A stretch of 64,000 nucleotides of DNA from Zygnema circumcarinatum. Taxonomy: Eukaryota > Streptophyta > Zygnematophyceae > Zygnematales > Zygnemataceae. Of this stretch, positions 56,400 through 64,000 are shown piece after piece. The notes below the pieces were generated by a model, which worked only from the letters and a program-made list of their open reading frames with translations, did not search any database and was not told the DNA's origin. Each line of letters opens with the position of its first letter. Positions within the stretch are counted from its first letter, which is position 1. Where the stretch lies: NCBI GenBank assembly GCA_037447605.1, contig CM074817.1, positions 440,439-504,438 of the forward strand, read 5' to 3'. Position numbers and translations under genes: made by a program.

Positions 56400-57715
56400 T
56401 TTTCCGTCCGAACTTGAACACATCTATCCGCACGGAAGGAGGCACATCAGTTTTGATGCCCGCGGTGCTGATCCAACATAGCGAGACTCTCCGTGTGGAT
56501 TATCTCATGCGCACGGGTTAGGTTTTGACAATAATCAGCGTCACCTAACTGACGAATGGAAGTGATTTATGGACTGCAATTAAATGGAATCAGTCGGCCC
56601 CGAGAACTTCAAGGTGTAGATTTGCTGGACGTTTCGTGGTACCGACTTTGGGTTACGCTACTATTCAATTTCTTGTACATGACAGACAAGCAATTGAGTA
56701 GTTTTTTTTAGCTTTGGGATCGTGGAAGGCCAGTCCGCCTGCAGACAGAGGAGAGTGTCCTTGAACAAGTGGTGGCGAGGAGTCACCCACTTGTTGAGGT
56801 ACTGCAAGTAGGTGCGCTGCGGATGCACGAGCATCAACAGGGACTAGCTGGGTCTGTGCCCTGGAAAACTTGGATGATTCAGACGTGCAATAAGTCTGCC
56901 CCAGATGCAGCCGGATGAGTCGGAGTACTTTGGCTGAATGGGAGAAGATAGCGCCCTTTTTGATAGGAGCGGTGCCCCACGCGATTCTTCTGCTGACCCT
57001 GAAGTGGGGATTCGGCTCCTGCACCAGAAGAATGGGGTGGCTGCTGCTTGCAGTGGTATATCAGCGACCTCTGGAAGAAGGAAAGGCGACAGCTTTCTCA
57101 AAAGCTGTTCTAGTGCCATTGTAAAGTTGTTTGGTTTTTATGCATAATACATTCCCTCAGCTGTTTGAAGATGGATGCTGTCGAGGTTTGTCCCTGTTCT
57201 AAGGGCCAAGGTGCGCTTTTTGGAGAAAATCCCCAAATTCCGAGTCAGGACTATCCGATATGGGCAAGACACAGCCATGAAACCTCCATTTGTTGCATGA
57301 GATGCCTGAAAAAAACGGCGCTGCATTTCACCCCTGGGAGGCTGTTCTCGCCAGTATGGGGACGAGGCAATTAGGAGGTGTGTGGCTCATGACACAGGAA
57401 GCTACACTTGCGACAACAAGGAAGTGCTCGCTCGCCCGCTGCCTTTTGTGGGGGGAGTCAGTCTTGTGGGCCCTGTGGTTCTCTACTTTCTCGTCTAATA
57501 CTACACTACTGCGCGCTGTGTTGGCGCATGAGCTGCCTGGCTGCCTGTCTATTCGAATCCATGCATCCTAAAAACCCTGATGTTTAGTAACATAAAAAAT
57601 AAAAGAATTATTATTATTATTATTTTTTCATGACCTGCCTGCCTGCCTGGCTTCTGGTCCACTGGAGAGCGTCCGTGCCACTGCATTGCAGGCAGCATCG
57701 CGGCAGGACGCGGCG
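56400..57715. other. Intergenic, no supported gene
   Basis: Short frames on both strands around 56665-57150 and 57165-57571 have no recognisable domain. An (ATT)n run lies at 57607-57626. This is probably the 3' flank of the ARIADNE gene plus the 3' region of the minus-strand membrane protein. Confidence 0.35.
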
Positions 57716-60700
57716 CTATCTGTCGCTGCTGTGGCCCGCGAGGGCGACCAGCGCCTCCTTCCGGAAGGGCTTCACGAGGCACCCGTCCGCCCCCGCAGCG
57801 AGCGTGCGCGCGCCCGCGGGCCCCTCCGCGGCAGCGGGCGGCAGAATGGCCCAGATCGCCAAGCGCCGCGGGGGGTGGTGCTGCTGCTGCTGCTGCTCCG
57901 CCTCCCACCGCCGGTACTGCGCGGCCACCTCGCTGCACTCGGCCTGCACTCGGCGATTGCCCCGTCAGCGACTCGTATGCCCAATAGCACGTGGCAGCGT
58001 TCCATAGACGGGCGAGGAAAGAGCTCGATGATGATGCCCACCGGCCTCTCTCTCCATTCCATGCCCCCAAAATCTTTCCCTACAGTCCTCCTTGACCTGT
58101 TCGTGAAGTTATGCTTATCCGAAGACCAGGGTTGGCGAATTGATTAACTTGCATTGCATTCGTGTACCTCAAGGGAGGGAGGGCGGAGGGGGGGGCTCAC
58201 CGGCGCGAGCGCAAGCAGAAGTAGGTGAACCGGCCGTGCAGAACGGCTGCACAGCCGTTGCAGTGCCTCCGCGCCGCTCTCCGCCACCTCCACCGCGTGG
58301 CCTGCGCCGACGAGGGCTTCTCCTTGATGTCAAAATTATGTTCCAAATAATGAACGAAAAAATCAAAAGAGCTTTTCGTCATCAAGTTAGACTTATCCAG
58401 TGCATGATATATCTCACATAAAACAACTGAGGGCTTCTTTGACCCCAAAAACTAGTCATCAAGCAATTGTCACTCCTCTGCTTTGCCGAGGCGAGAGAGA
58501 ATCACATCATCACTTTGGAACGATAAAAAAACTGGGTGATTGCTTCTAACGTGTAGGGGCAGATGAGATCTTTACTTCGGCAAACATGATGGCCATGGTC
58601 ACGCCCAGGGAGAGAGAAGTGCACCTGCGCGTGTGAGCATTTTCCTCAGAAGCACCTGCGTAAGGGCCACGCTATCCACCACCAGCACTGTGCGCTGCAA
58701 GCCTGCCCCGTCTCCCTTCCCCCTCCTTCTGCCTTGCAAGCGCCCCCCCCATGGCTGGACCTGCCGCTGCGTCGTCTCCAGCTCCCGATCACGGAGAGGC
58801 AGCACAAGGGCAGCTCGTTCAGGAGGCAGAGCGGCCTGAGCAGTCCGTGGAAGCTCGTCTTTGCGTTTCTTTACTGCCTCCGAAGCTTCTGAATGCTTCT
58901 TATCAGAAGGCAGCTTCCACGCTGCTTGTTGCTGGAGACGACACTGAGACTCGTCATGCGTAGCCCCCTCCCTGCAGACTTCTCCTTTGGGAACTCTTTT
59001 CTCTCTTTCTGCTGTTTCGCTTGATTGTGGCAAGCTGCTCTTTGTTGATCCATCTGTTCGGATGCCCTCTTCCTCCATGTCCAAGTGAATGTCTACTACG
59101 TCACTAGAAGTCCTTGACATGTCGTCCTTATAACATTCCTCTTCTTGCTTCCGCCAAGAGCTCCTTCCTGACACGGAGGGTTCAGCGTCTTCTTCCTTTC
59201 GCGCTATGTCTATTCTCGAACACGACTCTCTCGTCCATTGGAACAATGGAGCTTGCAATTCCGAGTTCTGTCCCTGCCCACAGTCCCACCCAGCCCCAGC
59301 AAGGGAGGCTGCTTCTACTCCTCTCTCATGTGGCGGCCCCCTCCAACTGCCCTGCCGCACAAAAGGACGAGTGGCCCTCTCCCACGCAGCATCCTCCGGA
59401 GTCTCCAAAGGGTCAAGCGTTGCGAGAGGCGGGCTAGGAGCTGCCTCTGCCTGCTTGTGGGCTTTCTCATCGGCGCGAGCAGCAGTGCTCTCTGAGGGCG
59501 GGGGAAGCAGCGGCCCTTCGCACTGCGCTGCAGGGTGGAGGCTGCGCTCTGCCTGCCCGCCGTCGCCTGCGAGCGATGTGGCCTGCAGGGCAGGGCAGGG
59601 CAGGGCGCCATCTCCCCGATGAGTGGGGCTCTGAGTGCATGCACATCCAGTCAGCAGAAGTGGCCGTATCTCCTTCGCTCGAAGGAGGAGGATGTGGGGC
59701 GGGGGGGAGGACTAGGAGGGCTGTTTCAGTAGGGTAGTGTGGCAGGTGAGCCCCACTGAAGCAGCCCCCTATTGCCTTCCATCCGCAGCTCACAATTCTC
59801 CACGCAGGAAAGGGGGGTTTGCTTTGATTACTAGATATCCATTCAACTTTTTCAAGGAGAGGAGACCCTTGATATGGAGAGGGGTAAAGGCCGCAATCCT
59901 GGCAAACGGCGACATAGTCATGCACTGTTTTATTTTGACTTGCTCACCGTGGCAGCGGGGGAGGAGGAGGCGGCCTCGCTGCCCGGAGCGGTTCCGATCG
60001 CGTCCAGAGCCTCGAGCAGGTCCGCGACTGCTCCGCCCTCGTCCAGACGCGCTCGGATCGCCGCCGCGACCGCGCGCACTCTGCAAAGGAAGGAACGCTC
60101 GAGGCACCCGCCAGCGTGAGCCGTCCGCCAGAGGGAGGGAGGGAGGGTGGGGCAGGGCAGGGCCGTACTCGAGCAGCGTGGCAGGGGGGCGGGGGGGGCA
60201 GGTTTCCACTGGACGCGCCTCTGCGGGCCACGTGGCGAAGGCTCGGCGCCAGCAGGCCTCCGCGCAGCGCGCGAGCAACGCCGCCGCCATGCGCGCCATG
60301 GAGTACAACAGCCATGGCGCGCGCTCCGACGCGCTGCTGCTTGCCACCGACAGAACCGCCCTGCGAGCAAGCAGTGTCCCCTCGAGTTAGTTTTCTCGGC
60401 AGAGCTGCACTCTCGCCTTGCACTTACTCGCTGTACTTCGTCAATTTCCTTATTGAGAGTGGGTGGGTGGGGGGGAAAGAGAGAGGAGAGGGGAGGAATT
60501 ACGCGAGGAGGAGACAGTGGAGCCATGGCAGGCCGAGCGGGGCGAAGGAGAAGAGGAGGAGGCAGCTGAGGAGCGCCATGGCGTCCGATGCATCCCCCAG
60601 CGCCATGCGCGCGGCCATGACGAGCAGCGCCGCCGCCGCCATTGCGCTGTATGCCGCGCGGAGGCCGAGCCCGCCCTTCCTCCGCAGCAGCCACAGCCAC

Positions 60701-61062
60701 AACAGGGCGAGCAGCGCCCCCGCCCCGACCAGCGCGCAGTTCAACCGCGCCCGCCATGGGGACGAGCAGAGCGCCTCCATGCCACCACCCATAACCAGTA
60801 GAGAAAGCGCCAAAAATGGCTCCCAAGTCTCACGCAGATTCCCCTCCATGGCGTTCTGGAAGCGCTGCTCCATGGCGGGGTCCTGGAAATGCAGGCTCAG
60901 CCCCCCCATGATGCCGCGAGTTTCCTCCCCCCTCCAGATGGAAAAGGTCCTGCTTTCGTCCCCCTTCTCAGCAGCCGCCATGGCGGCGGGCCCCCCGTGC
61001 GCGGGCAGGCGCTCGTACCCGGCTCCCGCCATGGCCTCCGCCTCTCCCTCTCTCTCTCCCAC
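57716..61062 (-). CDS. Multi-pass membrane protein with degenerate C-terminal receiver domain
   Basis: Seven exons fit in frame: 61062-60503, 60360-60169, 60080-59948, 59582-58625, 58301-58201, 58113-58042 (uncertain) and 57943-57716, giving about 747 residues. Exons 1-2 encode several hydrophobic spans (ALSLLVMGGGMEAL, ALVGAGALLALLWLWLL, AYSAMAAAALLVMAARMAL, LLSCLLLFSFAPLGLPWLHC). Exon 4 is a 319-residue hydrophilic linker that ends in TVLVVDSVALTQVLLRKML, a receiver beta1-alpha1. Exon 5 continues with HAVEVAESGAEALQRL, and the last exon has TLAAGADGCLVKPF with the conserved Lys. The acidic pair is DS instead of DD, and the phospho-acceptor position in LLLLALAP seems to be Ala. No histidine-kinase or ATPase domain was seen between membrane part and receiver. 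The 5' part lies in a duplicated, gap-flanked region. Confidence 0.55.
58159..58195. repeat. GGGA/GGGC purine tract
   Basis: A short G/A-rich simple tract lies in the intron between the last receiver exons of the minus-strand membrane protein. Confidence 0.5.
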
Positions 61063-61458
61063 TCCCTCCCTCCCTCCCAGCGCGAACTGTAGCCGTACGG
61101 GCGGCTACGAGTTAGCTCGTCGCGCGGGCTCGTCGCGCGGGGGTGCTAACTGTCGGTCCAAACTCAAGACGTGGCGCCTTCCCACAGGCCGACCTGGCAC
61201 CACGTGTCGCCGCCCGGATGGCGGGAGGGGGGCGACGTGGCCCCCTCGCGGCAGCGCCCTTGTCCGATATCGCGCGGCCGTACGGACGGCCCCGCAAACG
61301 GCCAAACGAGCGGGACGAACCGGCGGGGGCCGTACAGTCCGGCCCCCGCATAATCGTCGGAGCACCGACACACGCGACAAGCGTGCGGGCACCTCTGTAC
61401 AGACAGTACGGTCGCGGCGGGCGGGCGGCACCTGCATGTTCACCGAGGACTGGCGCGC
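60134..61458. repeat. Direct duplication, copy A (left of gap)
   Basis: This 1325-base block recurs at 61482-62806 with a constant offset of 1348 and no difference seen where compared. Copy A stops exactly at the N gap. It contains exon 1 and most of exon 2 of the membrane protein with the receiver-like tail. Confidence 0.95.
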
Positions 61459-61468
61459 NNNNNNNNNN
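61459..61468. other. Assembly gap (10 N)
   Basis: Ten N separate the two copies of the duplication. Copy A ends at the last base before the gap, and a GGGA run leading into copy B starts right after it. Confidence 0.99.
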
Positions 61469-61500
61469 GGGAGGGAGGGAGGGAGGGAGGGAGGGAGGGG
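61469..61500. repeat. (GGGA)n run beside the gap
   Basis: Seven or more GGGA units directly follow the N run. The matching place in copy A (60130-60150) has a shorter, interrupted GGGA run. A tract like this is a common cause of contig breaks. Confidence 0.85.
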
Positions 61501-62806
61501 CAGGGCAGGGCCGTACTCGAGCAGCGTGGCAGGGGGGCGGGGGGGGCAGGTTTCCACTGGACGCGCCTCTGCGGGCCACGTGGCGAAGGCTCGGCGCCAG
61601 CAGGCCTCCGCGCAGCGCGCGAGCAACGCCGCCGCCATGCGCGCCATGGAGTACAACAGCCATGGCGCGCGCTCCGACGCGCTGCTGCTTGCCACCGACA
61701 GAACCGCCCTGCGAGCAAGCAGTGTCCCCTCGAGTTAGTTTTCTCGGCAGAGCTGCACTCTCGCCTTGCACTTACTCGCTGTACTTCGTCAATTTCCTTA
61801 TTGAGAGTGGGTGGGTGGGGGGGAAAGAGAGAGGAGAGGGGAGGAATTACGCGAGGAGGAGACAGTGGAGCCATGGCAGGCCGAGCGGGGCGAAGGAGAA
61901 GAGGAGGAGGCAGCTGAGGAGCGCCATGGCGTCCGATGCATCCCCCAGCGCCATGCGCGCGGCCATGACGAGCAGCGCCGCCGCCGCCATTGCGCTGTAT
62001 GCCGCGCGGAGGCCGAGCCCGCCCTTCCTCCGCAGCAGCCACAGCCACAACAGGGCGAGCAGCGCCCCCGCCCCGACCAGCGCGCAGTTCAACCGCGCCC
62101 GCCATGGGGACGAGCAGAGCGCCTCCATGCCACCACCCATAACCAGTAGAGAAAGCGCCAAAAATGGCTCCCAAGTCTCACGCAGATTCCCCTCCATGGC
62201 GTTCTGGAAGCGCTGCTCCATGGCGGGGTCCTGGAAATGCAGGCTCAGCCCCCCCATGATGCCGCGAGTTTCCTCCCCCCTCCAGATGGAAAAGGTCCTG
62301 CTTTCGTCCCCCTTCTCAGCAGCCGCCATGGCGGCGGGCCCCCCGTGCGCGGGCAGGCGCTCGTACCCGGCTCCCGCCATGGCCTCCGCCTCTCCCTCTC
62401 TCTCTCCCACTCCCTCCCTCCCTCCCAGCGCGAACTGTAGCCGTACGGGCGGCTACGAGTTAGCTCGTCGCGCGGGCTCGTCGCGCGGGGGTGCTAACTG
62501 TCGGTCCAAACTCAAGACGTGGCGCCTTCCCACAGGCCGACCTGGCACCACGTGTCGCCGCCCGGATGGCGGGAGGGGGGCGACGTGGCCCCCTCGCGGC
62601 AGCGCCCTTGTCCGATATCGCGCGGCCGTACGGACGGCCCCGCAAACGGCCAAACGAGCGGGACGAACCGGCGGGGGCCGTACAGTCCGGCCCCCGCATA
62701 ATCGTCGGAGCACCGACACACGCGACAAGCGTGCGGGCACCTCTGTACAGACAGTACGGTCGCGGCGGGCGGGCGGCACCTGCATGTTCACCGAGGACTG
62801 GCGCGC
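61482..62806. repeat. Direct duplication, copy B (right of gap)
   Basis: Copy B repeats 60134-61458 and then runs on into unique sequence (CAAACGAATC from 62805). It carries second copies of exon 2 (61517-61708) and exon 1 (61851-62410) of the membrane protein on the minus strand. Most likely this is a redundant contig end, so these exons are not a second gene. Confidence 0.9.
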
Positions 62807-63155
62807 AAACGAATCTACGATCTGCGATCGAATCTACGAAAGGAACGCTCGCAATGACTTTACAAGTCTGTGTTGTGGAGTGGCGCAAACCACGAGGACT
62901 GGTGTGGCAGGAGGAGGGTTCAAGCACGCGACGGCGACGAGTAGAAGAAATGGTCCCGGTATTCACTGCTTCGGTCGGCGCATTGCACACGGCAGAGGGG
63001 GGCGATGGCTGTTTGTTGATGATCCGAACGCTGCCCTCAATGGCAGTAACGGGACGGTGTGCCACTCTGAATGTGTGGTGAGACGACTTTCACCGGGAAA
63101 TCTGGCGGCATGAAATATAAAGAATTGGCGGGAGCACACTATGCACAATATGAAA
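62411..63155. promoter_or_regulatory. GC-rich promoter with GTAC motifs, and PIEZO 3' flank
   Basis: Upstream of the membrane-protein start there are several CGTACGG, CCGTAC and GTACAG words between 62440 and 62765. After 62807 the sequence becomes less GC-rich and has no supported exon up to the PIEZO stop codon. Confidence 0.4.
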
Positions 63156-64000
63156 TTATTCGTTCCTTTTGGTGTACTCTAAAAGAATGTGCGGCGACCT
63201 GTATATCTTAATGAGAGTCCAGAAGAGCCCCTCCTCGAGCTCCAACTCGCCCTCCGCGCGCGCCGCGTAGATGTCCTCGCAGATGGCGAGGAGGCGGTCG
63301 CAGGAGGGGAAGTTCTCGAAGGGGATGCGCATGCGCAGGTTGGACATGTTGAAGCGGATGAACCGCCCCACCGCGAGCACGAACGTGAGGTACAGCCCCA
63401 TGATGCTCAGCGACTGCAGGGCCTCTCCCAGCGCCCCCGCTGCCAGCCCCCCCTCCCCCCGCCCCGCCTATCAATATCATCCATCGCCTGCCACAGCCAC
63501 CCTCTCCCTGCTGCTTTGCCCTCCCTCCCTCCCTGCCGGCCGCCAGCAACACGACACCCCTCAGACAGACAGACAGACAGAGAGCTGAACGAAGGGGAGG
63601 GAGGGAGAGGGAGCGGCGCACCGGGCACCTCCTCGGACACAGTGACGGCCATAGGCCCGCCCTCAGCGGCGCAGAGGTCGGAGGGCGTCGCGCTGCTGAA
63701 GGACCACCACGGGACCGCGCCGCCCATCAGCGTCAGGTTTCCGTCCACCAACTCCTGCACACAGTCGGTCCACGGGGCGCAAAAGGATTCGGAAATCAAT
63801 CTCCACCCAAAGGGAGCAAAGAAATGCCTACTTGAGCAGACTTTCAGTATAAAACTGTCTTATGGATGCTTTACAGCGTCCCTCAGGCGATTTTCTCCTG
63901 GTTCGAAAGGCCACACGCAGCGAAAAGCATGGCAAGAGAGCAGCTGCTGCTTACATTCGAATTCTCAAGCATGCGAGCCCGCCCGGAGCCGGGCAACTTC
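63156..64000 (-). CDS. PIEZO: PIEZO mechanosensitive channel, C-terminal end (runs off window)
   Basis: Two exons are clear: 63754-63629 and 63413-63156 with the stop, joined phase 0. A third probably starts at the window edge (about 64000-63955, donor GTAAGC). The last exon encodes LSIMGLYLTFVLAVGRFIRF, which is the last pore-lining helix region. It is followed by MRIPFENFPSCDRLLAICED, IYAARAEGELELEEGLFW and IKIYRSPHILLEYTK. This C-terminal cytosolic domain is nearly identical in wording to plant PIEZO. The exon before it holds the extracellular cap end with WWSF and MAVTVSEE. PIEZO is a trimeric calcium-permeable channel opened by membrane tension. The rest of this very large gene lies to the right of the window. 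An alternating GA/CAGA simple tract sits in the intron at 63560-63615. Confidence 0.93.

Noticed and set aside
56665-57147. Frames on both strands after the ARIADNE gene
   Set aside because: No domain, no start context, and no phase-consistent link to neighbouring exons.
60116-61738. Very long plus-strand frames (540 and 656 residues) across the gap and duplication
   Set aside because: They run through N, are made of GC-rich low-complexity sequence, and lie antisense to exons with recognisable transmembrane and receiver features.
1-64000. CRISPR arrays, bacterial operons, rRNA genes
   Set aside because: The window is intron-rich nuclear eukaryotic DNA. The tandem repeats seen are microsatellites without spacers, and no rRNA-like or clear tRNA-like sequence was noticed by eye; a tRNAscan run would settle small RNA genes.

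Overview
This window is nuclear DNA from a green-lineage eukaryote. The genes are split by many GT-AG spliceosomal introns. A plastid NAD-malate dehydrogenase, a plant-type GIP1 protein, a plant-type plasma-membrane ADP/ATP carrier, plant PEX11, plant Acinus and a plant-type PIEZO channel are all present, and TTTAGGG-type telomere motifs occur. A streptophyte alga or early-diverging land plant is the best guess; the species cannot be named from the sequence. Two runs of ten N show that this is a scaffolded draft assembly.

Layout, left to right. 1-1838: non-coding, with a dispersed repeat, a short telomere-like tract and two G-boxes. 1839-4828 (+): WD40 protein. 7525-8349 (+): NFKBIL1-like J-domain protein, 5' end unresolved. 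9251-10071 (+): intronless membrane-anchored orphan, apparently frameshifted, lying between two direct copies of the dispersed repeat. 10821-12565 (-): PM-ANT1-type carrier, divergent from 13606-18792 (+): GIP1/DUF1296 protein. 20151-24270 (+): Acinus-like SAP protein. 25414-27254 (-): TFIIE beta, divergent from 27471-29612 (+): dienelactone hydrolase. Next comes a minus-strand run: SHMT (30418-33150), plastid MDH (34549-36997), a Ure2p/YfcG-type GST that loses its 5' end towards an N gap (38249-38966), and CDC20 (40580-43901). CDC20 is divergent from PEX11 (44863-48114, +). 50676-56399 (+): ARIADNE-type RBR ubiquitin ligase with an unusual C-terminal UBZ4-like finger. 57716-61062 (-): multi-pass membrane protein with a degenerate receiver domain, overlapping a 1.3-kb exact duplication that abuts the second N gap. 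63156-64000 (-): 3' end of PIEZO.

The genes are mostly unrelated housekeeping genes, as expected of a plant nuclear locus. They cover cell-cycle control (CDC20), transcription (TFIIE beta), mRNA processing (Acinus), peroxisome division (PEX11), one-carbon and photorespiratory metabolism (SHMT), redox and malate metabolism (MDH, GST) and ubiquitin signalling (ARIADNE). Exon models were built by hand from splice sites and reading phase. For the multi-exon genes marked complete, every junction keeps the frame, and the protein lengths match the families where these are known.
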